Source: Bradyrhizobium canariense
GTDB taxonomy: Bacteria > Pseudomonadota > Alphaproteobacteria > Rhizobiales > Xanthobacteraceae
Length of the DNA: 64,000 nt
Assembly: GCF_018130465.1 (NCBI RefSeq)
Contig: NZ_JAFCKJ010000018.1
Coordinates: 62,001-126,000 of the forward strand
Direction: 5' to 3'
Numbering within the stretch: the stretch's first letter is position 1; each line of letters starts with the position of its first letter. The notes beneath the pieces are model-generated. The model was given only the letters and a program-made list of their open reading frames with translations. It did no database searches and was not told the DNA's origin. Positions 49,628-58,980 of the stretch are shown here, one piece after another. Both the position numbers and the translations under genes were made by a program.

Positions 49628-51127
49628 GTGAATGGGGTGCTAGGACGGCACGGACGAGGTGAACGCCGCCGCCTGCGGGCGGTGCCGGCTGCGCTATGCC
49701 TCGTGCTGGGTTCAGCCCTTGCCGGTTGCGGCGATATGGGCCGGTTCCAGACCGCGGCGGCCCCGCCGACCGTCGCGATGCCCAAGCCGAAGCCGGCCGT
49801 CGCGCAGACCCCCGCCACCGAGAAGGAGCACGAGCGCATCCTGGCGAGCTATGGCGGTACCTATGACGACCCCAGGCTCGAATCGCTCGTCAGCAAGACC
49901 GTCGACCGGCTGGTCGCGGCGTCCGACCGCCCCGACCAGGGTTACAGGGTCACGATCCTCAATTCCGGTGCGGTGAATGCCTTCGCACTGCCGAACGGCC
50001 AGCTCTATGTCACGCGCGGCCTTCTTGCGCTGGCGAGCGATACGTCTGAATTGTCCTCCGTGCTCAGCCACGAGATGGCGCATGTGCTGTCCAAGCACGC
50101 CGCGATGCGCGAGGACCAGGCCCGCCAGGCCGCGATCGTCACCCGCGTCGTCACCGACATGAGCAACGATCCCGACCTCACCGCGCTCGCGCTCGCCAAG
50201 ACCAAGCTGACCATGGCGAGCTTTTCGCGCAATCAGGAGTTCGAGGCCGACGGCGTCGGCGTCGGCATCTCCGCCAAGGCCCATTTCGACCCTTATGGTG
50301 CCGCACGCTTTCTCTCGGCGATGGAGCGCAATGCCGAGCTGAAAGTCGGCAAGACCTCGCTCGATCCGCGCGCCCAGGATTTCACCTCGTCGCATCCGGC
50401 AACGCCCGAGCGCGTGCAGAACGCGCAGACCATCGCGCGGCAATACGCTGCGCCAGAGGGTGGCGAGCGCGACCGCGAGACCTATCTCGCCGCGATCGAC
50501 AACCTCGTCTACGGCGAAGACCCCAGCGAAGGTTTTGTCCGTGGCCGGCGCTTCCTGCATCCGAAGCTCGGCTTCACCTTCCAGGCGCCGGACAATTTTA
50601 CGCTCGACAACACCGCGCAGGCCGTGATCGGCGTGCGCGACGGCGGTTCGCAGGCGATGCGTTTCGACGTCGTGCGGGTGCCGGCCGAACAGTCGCTCGG
50701 CGATTACCTGAATTCCGGCTGGATGGAGGGCGTCGAGAAAGCCTCCACCGAGGACATCACCATCAACGGTTTTCCGGCTGCGTCCGCCACCGCCAAGGGT
50801 GACCAGTGGCAGTTCAAGGTCTATGCGCTGCGCTTCGGTAGCGACGTCTACCGCTTCATCTTCGCGGCACGGCAGAAGTCGACCGAGAGCGAGCGCAATG
50901 CGCGCGAGACCGTCAGTTCATTCCGCCGCCTGACGCTCGACGAGATTCAGGCCGCGCGCCCGCTGCGCATCAAGGTCATCACCGTGCAGCCCGGCGACAC
51001 CGTGGAATCGCTCTCCCACCGCATGGCTGGCGTCGATCACCCGGCCGAGCGTTTTCGCGTGCTCAACGGGCTCGATCGCAACGCGCAGGTGAAGGTGCGC
51101 GATCGTGTGAAGGTTGTGGCGGATTGA
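49628..51127 (+). CDS. M48-family metalloprotease lipoprotein with C-terminal LysM-like segment
   Basis: 499 residues. A lipobox LAGC near residues 31-34 predicts a lipoprotein. The zinc motif is HEMAHVLSKH (about residues 149-158), and the third ligand is likely in NQEFEADGVGVGIS (about 202-215). This matches BepA/YfgC-like M48 proteases that act in outer-membrane protein quality control. The C-terminal part (about 440-499) ends VITVQPGDTVESLSHRMAGV...VLNGLDRNAQVK, a LysM-like peptidoglycan-binding pattern. The combination suggests an envelope protease anchored near peptidoglycan. The ATG at 49628 has a weak ribosome site. It is downstream of the SNase-fold gene. Confidence 0.9.
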   Translation: MNGVLGRHGRGERRRLRAVPAALCLVLGSALAGCGDMGRFQTAAAPPTVAMPKPKPAVAQTPATEKEHERILASYGGTYDDPRLESLVSKTVDRLVAASDRPDQGYRVTILNSGAVNAFALPNGQLYVTRGLLALASDTSELSSVLSHEMAHVLSKHAAMREDQARQAAIVTRVVTDMSNDPDLTALALAKTKLTMASFSRNQEFEADGVGVGISAKAHFDPYGAARFLSAMERNAELKVGKTSLDPRAQDFTSSHPATPERVQNAQTIARQYAAPEGGERDRETYLAAIDNLVYGEDPSEGFVRGRRFLHPKLGFTFQAPDNFTLDNTAQAVIGVRDGGSQAMRFDVVRVPAEQSLGDYLNSGWMEGVEKASTEDITINGFPAASATAKGDQWQFKVYALRFGSDVYRFIFAARQKSTESERNARETVSSFRRLTLDEIQAARPLRIKVITVQPGDTVESLSHRMAGVDHPAERFRVLNGLDRNAQVKVRDRVKVVAD

Positions 51128-51199
51128 CGATATAGCGCGCCGCCCACCCGCGCTCACTTTCCCGCGCTGGATCAAGCCATCCCCGATACCCGCGCGATC

Positions 51200-52876
51200 T
51201 CACGCCAACTCGGCCGCAGCTCGCTGCATGTTCGACGCGATGTCGTTGGTGACCGCACTCTGCTCCTCGACCGCCGCCGCGGTATTCGCAACATACTCGC
51301 TTACGTGCCCGATGGCGGAGCGGATCGCCGCCAGAGAGCCCGCAACGTCGCCGGAGACGGCGTTCAGAGCCTCGATCTCGCTCGTGATCTTCTCGGTGGC
51401 CTGCTTGGCCTGGGTGGCCAATCCCTTCACCTCCGACGCAACGACCGCAAAACCCCTGCCCGCATCGCCGGCCCTTGCCGATTCGATCGTGGCATTCAGC
51501 GCCAGCAGGTTGATCTGCCCGGTGATGTTGCCGATCAGGCCGACGATACCGCCCATCGATTCGGCCGCGGAGCTCAACCGCCTCGCCTGCGTGTCGGCCG
51601 CCTCCACCTGACTGACGGCGTTGATCGTGGTCTGCCGCGACTTCACCATCGTTTCAGATATCTCCCGAATTGACGCGTTCATTTCCTCGCTACCGGCAGC
51701 GACCGACTCGATCAGTTCTCGCGCCCGCTCGGCTTTCATTCGTGCGACCGCCTGCGCGGTGACATCACTTGCATATTTCACGATTTTGAAGGGCTTTCCA
51801 TTGAGATCCATGATGGGATTGTAAGAGGCCTGAATCCAGATCTCCCGTCTTCCCTTGGCAAGTCTCTTGTACTCGGCGGCCTGGAACTCGCCGCGATTGA
51901 GCTTCCGCCAGAATTCCGCGTACTCGGGCGAGTTGCGGTAGGCGGCTTCAACAAACATGCCGTGATGCCGTCCCTGAATCTCGGGCAGCGCATATCCCAT
52001 TGCGTCGAGGAAATTCTGATTCGCCCAGCGAATGGTGCCGTCGATGTCAAATTCGATGACCGCCTGGGATTTCTTGATGGCTTCGATCTGGCCGTTGGTA
52101 TCGGCCGCCCTCAACTTCTGCTCGGTAACGTCGGTCGCGAATTTGACCACCTTGAAAGGCTTGCCAGTCTCGTCGAGGATCGGGTTGTAGGATGCCAGAA
52201 TCCATATCTCCCTCCCACCCTTGCCAAATCGCTTGTATTCGGCCGAAAGGTGCTCGCCCCTGTTCAGCGTCGCCCAGAATTCCAGATAGGCAGGGCTTGC
52301 GGCGAGGGCCGCGTCGACGAAGATGCTGTGATGCTTGCCGATGATTTCGTCGAGGCCATATCCCATCGCTTTCAGGAAATTGCCGTTTGCCGCAATAATC
52401 GTTCCGTCGAGGTTGAACTCGATCACCGCCTGGGCGCGGTCGATGGCCGCGATTTTTCCGGCATCCTCCATCGTCTTGATCTTTCCCGCCGTGATGTTTG
52501 TTGCAAATTTGATCACGGAGGCTGGTTTTCCGGACTTGTCGAATATGGGATTGTAGCTCGCCTGGATCCAGATCGGCGTGCCGTCCTTACTGACGCGCCT
52601 GTATTGCGCCGACTGGAATTCGCCCCGCTTCAGCCGCGACCAGAACTCGCGATATTCCGCCGTGTCACGCTCGGCTGCAGGCAAGAAGATGCTGTGGTGC
52701 TTCCCCCGGATCTCGTCAAGACCATACCCCATCGCCTGGAGGAAGTTCTCGTTCGCAGTGATGATCGTTCCATCAAGCTTGAATTCGATCACTGCCTGCG
52801 ACTTGTTCATGGCTTGGACCTGCGAGAAGGCATGATCGACGTCGCTCCGCTTGCGCATTCCCAGCATCGGCATCAT
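51200..52876 (-). CDS. Soluble methyl-accepting chemotaxis protein with three tandem PAS domains
   Basis: 558 residues, no membrane helix. Three PAS domains repeat with an exact 122-residue period (about 24-145, 146-267, 268-389). Each has QAVIEF-hydrophobic-DGTI, MGY-LxEI-GxHH and W-ASYNP. The methyl-accepting signalling domain (about 390-558) has [20 protein letters not shown]. It belongs to the Aer/BdlA-like group that senses redox, flavin, heme or small ligands in the cytoplasm. It is short at the C-terminus and has no docking peptide. GGGGG precedes two adjacent ATGs (52876 and 52873), so the exact start is slightly uncertain. Confidence 0.93.
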   Translation of the reverse strand: MMPMLGMRKRSDVDHAFSQVQAMNKSQAVIEFKLDGTIITANENFLQAMGYGLDEIRGKHHSIFLPAAERDTAEYREFWSRLKRGEFQSAQYRRVSKDGTPIWIQASYNPIFDKSGKPASVIKFATNITAGKIKTMEDAGKIAAIDRAQAVIEFNLDGTIIAANGNFLKAMGYGLDEIIGKHHSIFVDAALAASPAYLEFWATLNRGEHLSAEYKRFGKGGREIWILASYNPILDETGKPFKVVKFATDVTEQKLRAADTNGQIEAIKKSQAVIEFDIDGTIRWANQNFLDAMGYALPEIQGRHHGMFVEAAYRNSPEYAEFWRKLNRGEFQAAEYKRLAKGRREIWIQASYNPIMDLNGKPFKIVKYASDVTAQAVARMKAERARELIESVAAGSEEMNASIREISETMVKSRQTTINAVSQVEAADTQARRLSSAAESMGGIVGLIGNITGQINLLALNATIESARAGDAGRGFAVVASEVKGLATQAKQATEKITSEIEALNAVSGDVAGSLAAIRSAIGHVSEYVANTAAAVEEQSAVTNDIASNMQRAAAELA

Positions 52877-52893
52877 CCCCCATAGCGGTCATG

Positions 52894-52905
52894 TGATTGC
52901 AATCA
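52894..52905. promoter_or_regulatory. Candidate CRP/FNR/FixK-type palindrome ahead of the PAS chemoreceptor gene
   Basis: The 12-base palindrome TGATTGCAATCA contains TGAT-N4-ATCA, the inner part of an FNR/FixK box (TTGAT-N4-ATCAA), but both outer bases differ. It lies only 17 bases upstream of the ATG. It could be a chance palindrome. Confidence 0.3.
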
Positions 52906-53042
52906 TCGTCTAAGCTAACGACTAGGCGCAGGGCTTCATCAGCATCCGTTATGCCCCATTCAGATCGCGCAAAGCCGTCGATCGCAAGTGCGCCGCAGCA
53001 ACATGACGCTCGACCAAGTCGAACGCAGCCCGGCAAAGGAAG

Positions 53043-54704
53043 CTAGTTGACGAGCACCGCGCCGTCGCAGCGGATTCCGGAAACCCAGACATCGGCTTGA
53101 CCGACTCCAACGCCGAGTGTCGACAAGGTGGAGACGATGAGTTGATCGATCGAACTGGTGGCTCCGGCCAGGGTGCCGCTGACCGCCGACGTCAGGCCTG
53201 GAATCGGAAGGCCGACGCCACTAACACTGAGCGACAGGTCGCCCAACAGGCTGGACGTCAACGACGACGTGAAGTTTCGCGTCGACACCGTCTTCGCCAA
53301 CTGAGACTGGATGTCGACATAGGTGAAGGTCACCGGCGTCGCCGTCGTATTGCCCATCGCCGCATGCGCACGGCCGGATACGTTCAGCCCACTCACGCTG
53401 ACCAGGACCGCCGCCGGCGGGTTTGGCTTGCTGGTGAAGTTCGTCATGTCGGCCATGGATACATTCCCAATCCAGGCGTCGACAATGCCGGGCGTCACGC
53501 CGAGCGTGACCGTCGAATTGCTGACGTCCGGATGACTGCAGGAAACAACGTTGAGTGCGGCTGTCCCCTGGGCAATCTCGACATAGAGCGGAAGATTGAC
53601 CGTCGGAACGATGCCACTTCCTCCGACTTGCACGGTGAGCAGGATTCTGGTCTGGGCGGTGTGAACGCTCGCGCCCTCCGCGCCGACCGCCACCCATCCC
53701 GACCCGACCGGCCTTTCGCCGATCGTCGCGACCAGGCTGGCGTTCAAGATACCGGGTAGTCCGAGATTGACCGATGTCGCGATCTGATGTGTGCCATTGG
53801 CCACTTCCGCGATCGCCGACAGTAGGCTGTACACCGAGACGCTGGCGCCGACCTTCGGCTTCTGGCCGACGGTGAGGCCGTTATACGGGCCGAGATCGAT
53901 CAGCGAGGCGAGGTTGACCTTGGTCGAGAGGCTGGATACAGCCTGCGATATGGTCGATAGCGCAATTGTCGCCTGGCTTGGCCCGTTGGTGGCCTGCTGC
54001 GTGGCAAGGGCTGCGGCGATTGCGTCAGACATCTTGATGTTGCCCGTTAGAATGCTGCTGTACGTCACGCCTGTGAGGCTCAAGCGTGTCGCCAGCGCGG
54101 AGGCGAAGTCGAAGGCGTCGATCCTGGCATTGATCAACGACTGGTAGTCCATCGCCGACAGAGACAGGCTGGTGCCGAGCATGCTGCCCAGCATGGCGTT
54201 CAGAAGACCGCCATTGATCGAGGCCAGTCGCGAACCGATTGCGAATGAGGCCAAAGCAGTGCTGGAAGCTGTCGCCGTCGTGGTGATCGTGAACTCGCTG
54301 GTGCCGGTGAAATAGCGCGCGAAATAGAGCGGCGTCTGGGTCTTCAGCGTGACCCGCGCCGCGTTTGCTGATCCGGTCGCGGGCGTCACGAAGCGGGCCT
54401 GCGGTGATACGGCAGAATTCGGAGTATAGGTACCGAGGTCGACGGCAACGAGCGAACTGGTCGAGTATTTGTTCTTCACGACGGTTGCGGATGCTGCATT
54501 GTAGGCGTTGCTGAGATTGCTTGCCGCGATGATCGCGGCAAGATCGGCCGCACTCTGCGCCTTTCTCCTGTCGGCGAAGATTGCGCCGACGTCGACAGCG
54601 AGGGCGGTGCAGCCGATGACGAGCGTCATGAGCCCCGCACCCATGATCGTGAAGTTGCCCGAACTATCGGCGCCAAAGCGACGAATGACGGAGTCGCCTC
54701 TCAT
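53043..54704 (-). CDS. TadG-like Tad pilus assembly protein
   Basis: 553 residues. An N-terminal membrane helix is in MGAGLMTLVIGCTALAVDVG (about residues 21-40), preceded by the typical SSGNFT segment of TadE/TadG-like pseudopilins. The rest is a long serine/threonine/valine-rich extracytoplasmic region with few charged residues, with cysteines in VVSCSHPDV and GIRCDG. It lies one base after the TadE-like gene. It resembles DUF2134/TadG proteins that stabilise or anchor Tad/Flp pili. No tadA, tadB, tadC, cpaA or flp gene is in the window, so the machinery must be elsewhere or the pair has another role. Confidence 0.82.
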   Translation of the reverse strand: MRGDSVIRRFGADSSGNFTIMGAGLMTLVIGCTALAVDVGAIFADRRKAQSAADLAAIIAASNLSNAYNAASATVVKNKYSTSSLVAVDLGTYTPNSAVSPQARFVTPATGSANAARVTLKTQTPLYFARYFTGTSEFTITTTATASSTALASFAIGSRLASINGGLLNAMLGSMLGTSLSLSAMDYQSLINARIDAFDFASALATRLSLTGVTYSSILTGNIKMSDAIAAALATQQATNGPSQATIALSTISQAVSSLSTKVNLASLIDLGPYNGLTVGQKPKVGASVSVYSLLSAIAEVANGTHQIATSVNLGLPGILNASLVATIGERPVGSGWVAVGAEGASVHTAQTRILLTVQVGGSGIVPTVNLPLYVEIAQGTAALNVVSCSHPDVSNSTVTLGVTPGIVDAWIGNVSMADMTNFTSKPNPPAAVLVSVSGLNVSGRAHAAMGNTTATPVTFTYVDIQSQLAKTVSTRNFTSSLTSSLLGDLSLSVSGVGLPIPGLTSAVSGTLAGATSSIDQLIVSTLSTLGVGVGQADVWVSGIRCDGAVLVN

Positions 54705-54705
54705 C

Positions 54706-55116
54706 CTAGAACCCTCCGTATGGGATTACCGCCGACCGCGTTATCGGGAAGGGCATCGGCGGTGTGAACGGTAAGGTGAATATAAAGTTTGACGACGCGT
54801 CGTACTGGACCGTTACGACGTAGACATTCGGGTCTGAACCGGATGGGGCGGCAATCACATTGACTTTCGTGGCCTCAAGCAGAGGATAGCCGGCGACGTT
54901 GGTCGTGACATACGAAGTTGCAAGGCTATTGCGCTCGCTGTTGGTCAAGCCTGCTATCGATGTTCGCGCCGCCTCGGCTGCTAGCTGCTGAACACCGTGG
55001 ACCATCGTGAGATAGGATCCGAATACCACGATACCGAAGATGATTGCCAAGAACACCGGAAGCAAAATGGCGAACTCGACGGCCGATGCTCCGCTCTGAT
55101 TGGAAGGAAAACGCAT
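54706..55116 (-). CDS. TadE-like pilus assembly protein
   Basis: 136 residues. The N-terminal prepilin-like segment QSGASAVEFAILLPVFLAII is the TadE signature, with the membrane helix at about residues 13-35. The short mature part contains TSYVTTNVAGYPLLEATKVN. TadE pseudopilins are processed by TadV/CpaA and take part in Tad pilus assembly or adhesion. AGGGGG precedes the ATG at 55116. It is followed directly by the TadG-like gene, so they form a two-gene unit. The divergent LysR gene at 55359 is a neighbour of unknown relation. Confidence 0.9.
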   Translation of the reverse strand: MRFPSNQSGASAVEFAILLPVFLAIIFGIVVFGSYLTMVHGVQQLAAEAARTSIAGLTNSERNSLATSYVTTNVAGYPLLEATKVNVIAAPSGSDPNVYVVTVQYDASSNFIFTLPFTPPMPFPITRSAVIPYGGF

Positions 55117-55358
55117 TCGACACGGCCCCCTGCTCGAATCTCCGTAGCTTGACGAAGGCGCTTTTACGAAGCGTATAGTTGAATCTCGTGGAGGTTGAGG
55201 GATGTATAGATACTTATAGAGCCATAAATTCGGCTCAAGCGGCGCCGTCGGCGACGCGCAGCGGGTTTAACTAAAGAGCTACGAAAATTGTACAAAGTGG
55301 ACAGCGCATCACCGAGCTGAGAGACAAGTCGCGATCAAGCTCGATTGCAGGAGACCGG

Positions 55359-56255
55359 ATGCTTCGACACCAGCCCCTCAATATCCCTATGGAAATTGTG
55401 CGGACGGTCGTCGCCATTGCTGAAACGGGCAGCATGTCGAAGGCTGCCGAGAGGCTGTTTCTCAGCCAGCCCGCGATCAGCGCTCAGGTGAAGCGGCTCC
55501 AGGGGCTCGTCGGCGGCGAGCTGTTCACGCGGACCGCAAACGGAACGGTCCTGACCGAGCTCGGCAAGCTCGCACTTCTGCAGGCCCGTCGAATCATCGA
55601 CGCCAATGACCAGCTTCTCCGGCTGGGGGGATCGGACAAGGCCACCGCGCGCCGCCTCGGCGTGAGCCAGCTATTGGCAAAGGCGCTCTTCGATGATTTC
55701 AGCCGCGAGGATCTTTCCACCCTCTTCCTTCTGGCCGAGCATTCCAGCGAGATCCGACGGGGTCTCCGCGAGGGATTTGTCGACGTCGCATGCCTGTTCC
55801 TGCACGACATCTCCGACACGGAGATCGAACGCTTGATCGTCGACGAAGTCGTGTTCGAAACAAGCTGGGTCAAGTCTCGAGACTTCGTCACGCGACCCGG
55901 CGCGCCGGTGCCGGTCGTCAGTCCCCCTGAGGACAGCTGGATGCTTGACCCGCTGGATCAGAGCGGAATTGCATACCGGATCGTACTTCGAAGCTCCGAT
56001 TCGGCCGTTCGCGAAAGAGCCATCATGGCTGGCTTGGGCATATCGGCCATGCCCAGCGCGCTGGTTCCTTCAAGCATGGTGAAATCGAGAGATTACTATC
56101 TTCCAGCCCTCGCACCGTTTCGTGGTGTCGTATGTATTCGAGAAGGCTTGACGACTACCGACGTCAAACAGCTGGCAAGGCGCCTTTCCTCGCTTCTCGC
56201 GGCATTGAGTGGCAACTCACCTGCAGCTGGGCATCAGGCCAGCTCAAGCGGATGA
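55359..56255 (+). CDS. LysR-family transcriptional regulator
   Basis: 298 residues. The helix-turn-helix is in AIAETGSMSKAAERLFLSQP and ISAQVKRLQGLVGGELFTRT (about residues 17-59). The effector domain follows, with an unusual cysteine in DVACLFLHD. AGGAGA precedes the ATG. It is divergent from the tadE-tadG unit across 242 bases with no clear gene, and convergent with the MFS gene. The effector is unknown and the regulated gene cannot be identified from position alone. The 55117-55358 region is AT-richer than most of the window. Confidence 0.9.
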   Translation: MLRHQPLNIPMEIVRTVVAIAETGSMSKAAERLFLSQPAISAQVKRLQGLVGGELFTRTANGTVLTELGKLALLQARRIIDANDQLLRLGGSDKATARRLGVSQLLAKALFDDFSREDLSTLFLLAEHSSEIRRGLREGFVDVACLFLHDISDTEIERLIVDEVVFETSWVKSRDFVTRPGAPVPVVSPPEDSWMLDPLDQSGIAYRIVLRSSDSAVRERAIMAGLGISAMPSALVPSSMVKSRDYYLPALAPFRGVVCIREGLTTTDVKQLARRLSSLLAALSGNSPAAGHQASSSG

Positions 56256-56300
56256 GTCTTTTCAACCCGCTGCACGCCAATCGATCGCCGGCGAAAGGGC

Positions 56301-57626
56301 TCAACCGCCCGCATCCATATCGCCGGCCTCGCGCTGGCCGCTGAGCCAGAGCGCGAGCAGGGTCCAGAACGCGCCTGACAGCAGGTACGCACCCGAGGCG
56401 ATGACGCCGAGATTGGTCGCAAGCAGAAGCGCCACCAGCGGTGCGAAACCGGCGCCAAACAGCCACGCCATATCGGATGTCAGCGCCGAGGCCGTGTAGC
56501 GGTACGCCTGCTTGAAGTTCGAGGCGATCGCACCCGACGACTGGCCGAACGACAGGCCGAGCAGGATGAAGCCGATCACCATGTAGATGGTCTCGCCGAA
56601 CGCGCCGGCATCGAGCAGCTGCGGGGCAAAGCCGCTGTAGATCGCGATCGCGATCGCCGATCCCATCAGCAGCGACTTGCGGCCGACGCGGTCGGCGATG
56701 ACGCCGGACAGCACGATCGCGCCGACGCCGAACACGGCCGCGACGATCTCGATGATCAGGAAGCGCACCGGGCTTTCGCGGGTGAACAGGAAAACCCAGG
56801 ACAGCGGAAACACCGTGACCATGTGGAACAGCGCGAAGCTTGCCAGCGGCGCAAACGCGCCGAGCATGATGTTCTGGCCTTCGCGCGCCACGGTCTCGGA
56901 GATGCGCGAGGGCTGCAATTCGCGGGTCTCGAACAGCGAGGCATATTCTTCCGTCGTCACCATGCGCAGGCGCGCGAACAGCGCCACGACGTTGATGGCG
57001 AAGGCGACGAAGAACGGGTAGCGCCAGCCCCAGTCGAAGAAATCGTCGGCCGAGAGATTCCCGGCAAAATAGGCGAACAGCCCGCTCGCCACGATCAGAC
57101 CGAGCGGCGCGCCAAGCTGCGGCACCATTGCGTACCAGCCGCGCTTTGAAGGCGGCGCGTTCAGCGCCAGCAGCGAGGCCATCCCGTCCCAGGCGCCGCC
57201 CCAGGCCAGACCCTGCGCGATGCGCGCCAGCGCCAGCAGCCAGATCGCCGCAACGCCGATCTCGTGATAGCCGGGCAGGAACGCGATCGCGACGGTGGCG
57301 GTGCCGAGCAGGAACAGCGCCGAGATCAGCTTGGCCGTCTTGCCGTACTCGCGATCGACCGTCATGAAAATGACGGTGCCGATCGGCCGGGCCACGAAGG
57401 CCAGCGCGAAGATCATGAAGGAATAAAGGGTGCCGGTCAGTTCGCTCGTGAACGGGAACACCAGGCGCGGGAAGACGATCACCGAGGCGATCGCGAAGAC
57501 GAAGAAGTCGAAGAATTCCGAGGTGCGGCCGATGATGACGCCGATGGCGATCTCGCCGGGACTGGCCTGGTCGTGGCCGTGCTCGCCCGAGTGGTCTGCC
57601 ATTGCGGGGGTCTGTGCCGTCGCCAT
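56301..57626 (-). CDS. MFS transporter, metabolite:H+ symporter type
   Basis: 441 residues, about twelve membrane helices. The N-terminal half has ASPGEIAIGVIIGRTSEFFD and FVARPIGTVIFMTVDREYGK, with the conserved RPIG and DR-x-GRK-like loop. Later VIADRVGRKSLLMGSAIAIA repeats the DRxGRK signature. It resembles the metabolite:H+ symporter group (for example proline/betaine, shikimate or aromatic-acid transporters). The ATG at 57626 begins MATAQTPAMADHSGEHGH; longer in-frame starts add low-quality sequence. It is divergent from the cyo operon, with a palindrome between them, so a common regulator could act on both. The cargo is unknown. Confidence 0.9.
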   Translation of the reverse strand: MATAQTPAMADHSGEHGHDQASPGEIAIGVIIGRTSEFFDFFVFAIASVIVFPRLVFPFTSELTGTLYSFMIFALAFVARPIGTVIFMTVDREYGKTAKLISALFLLGTATVAIAFLPGYHEIGVAAIWLLALARIAQGLAWGGAWDGMASLLALNAPPSKRGWYAMVPQLGAPLGLIVASGLFAYFAGNLSADDFFDWGWRYPFFVAFAINVVALFARLRMVTTEEYASLFETRELQPSRISETVAREGQNIMLGAFAPLASFALFHMVTVFPLSWVFLFTRESPVRFLIIEIVAAVFGVGAIVLSGVIADRVGRKSLLMGSAIAIAIYSGFAPQLLDAGAFGETIYMVIGFILLGLSFGQSSGAIASNFKQAYRYTASALTSDMAWLFGAGFAPLVALLLATNLGVIASGAYLLSGAFWTLLALWLSGQREAGDMDAGG

Positions 57627-57718
57627 TCGTGCGCCCTTAACGTCCTGAAAACCAAAGCCGACCGCCCGGCGAGGCGCCAGGCAATCTAGCCATGTCTGGC
57701 GCAACATCCCGCACTGCA

Positions 57719-57741
57719 ACATTGGACAAATTGTCCAATGT
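57719..57741. promoter_or_regulatory. Perfect 23-nt palindrome between the MFS gene and the cyo operon
   Basis: The left arm ACATTGGACAA and its exact inverse TTGTCCAATGT flank a single central A. Arms of 11 bases with no mismatch are very unlikely by chance. It is about 80 bases upstream of cyoA and about 105 bases upstream of the divergent MFS start. It is probably an operator for a dimeric regulator; I cannot name the family. Confidence 0.65.
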
Positions 57742-57808
57742 CCGAATTGCTGCGCCGCAGCTACCCCTTGGCCCCGCAAAGGAAACTCATTCTCATAAGG
57801 CTCGGCCC

Positions 57809-58969
57809 GTGTCCCGTTTCAAGATTCTGGCGCTGCTACCCCTGGCAGTTGCGCTCAGCGGCTGCAACTACGTCGTGCTGGCGCCGGCCGGCGATATCGC
57901 GGCGCAACAGCGCGACCTCGTCATCATCTCCACCGTCCTGATGCTCCTGATCGTCGTCCCGGTGATGGCGCTGACGGTGCTGTTCGCCTGGCGTTACCGC
58001 CAGTCCAACACCGAGGCCCGCTACGAGCCGGAATGGGACCACTCGACCAGCCTCGAGCTGGTGATCTGGTCGGCGCCGCTTTTGATCATCGTTTGCCTGG
58101 GCGCGCTGACCTGGATGGGCACGCATCTGCTCGACCCCTATCGCGCGCTCGGCCGCATCCATGCCGACCGCGCTGTGGATCAGTCCAAGGCCCCGCTCGA
58201 GGTCGACGTCGTCGCACTCGACTGGAAATGGCTCTTCATCTATCCGGACTACGGCATCGCCACCGTCAACGATCTGGCGGCTCCGGTCGATCGTCCCATC
58301 AACTTCCGCATCACCGCCTCCTCGGTGATGAACTCGTTCTACATCCCCGCGCTGGCCGGCCAGATCTACGCGATGCCAGGCATGGAGACCAAGCTCCACG
58401 CCGTCGTGAACCACGCCGGCAGCTACCGGGGCTTTTCGGCGAACTACAGCGGCGCCGGCTTCTCCGGCATGCATTTCAACTTCCAGGGCCTCGACGACAA
58501 GGGCTTTGATGCCTGGATCGCCAGCGCCAAGTCCGGCGGCGGCTCGCTCGGCCGCGCCGAATATCTCCAGCTCGAAAAACCCAGCCAGAACGAGCCGGTG
58601 CGGCGCTACGGCACCGTCGATTCCGATCTCTACCGCCTGATCCTCAACATGTGCGTCGAGACCGGCAAGATGTGCCAGAGCGAGATGATGGCGATCGACG
58701 CCAAGGGCGGCCTCGGCCACGAGGGCCTGAACAACACGCTGCCGCTGGCTTACGACAAGTACGCCCGCCGCGGCACGGCGCTTGGGCCGGAGCCGACCTT
58801 CGTCGCCGGCACCTGCACGCCCGATGCGCCGCAGGGCAAGACCACCGCCTCCATCACGGCACCTGTCGACACCGCGCCGCTGCTCGGCGCCGGCTTGAAG
58901 CGGCCGACTTTCACGCCGCTGAAGTCCTCGTCCTTCTTCCTCGGACAACGTCCGAAGTCAGATTCGTAA
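57809..58969 (+). CDS. cyoA: Cytochrome bo-type ubiquinol oxidase subunit II
   Basis: 386 residues from a GTG at 57809 ([20 protein letters not shown]). The lipobox LSGC at about residues 15-18 predicts a lipid anchor. Two membrane helices follow ([20 protein letters not shown] and [20 protein letters not shown]). The cupredoxin domain includes [20 protein letters not shown] and [16 protein letters not shown]; the CuA ligands of cytochrome c oxidases are missing, so it is a quinol oxidase. It is the first gene of the cyoABCD-SURF1-kinase operon, behind the 23-nt palindrome. AAGG lies upstream of the GTG. The frame is open upstream to 57692 but without family sequence. Confidence 0.95.
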   Translation: MSRFKILALLPLAVALSGCNYVVLAPAGDIAAQQRDLVIISTVLMLLIVVPVMALTVLFAWRYRQSNTEARYEPEWDHSTSLELVIWSAPLLIIVCLGALTWMGTHLLDPYRALGRIHADRAVDQSKAPLEVDVVALDWKWLFIYPDYGIATVNDLAAPVDRPINFRITASSVMNSFYIPALAGQIYAMPGMETKLHAVVNHAGSYRGFSANYSGAGFSGMHFNFQGLDDKGFDAWIASAKSGGGSLGRAEYLQLEKPSQNEPVRRYGTVDSDLYRLILNMCVETGKMCQSEMMAIDAKGGLGHEGLNNTLPLAYDKYARRGTALGPEPTFVAGTCTPDAPQGKTTASITAPVDTAPLLGAGLKRPTFTPLKSSSFFLGQRPKSDS

Positions 58970-58980
58970 AGAGATCCCGC

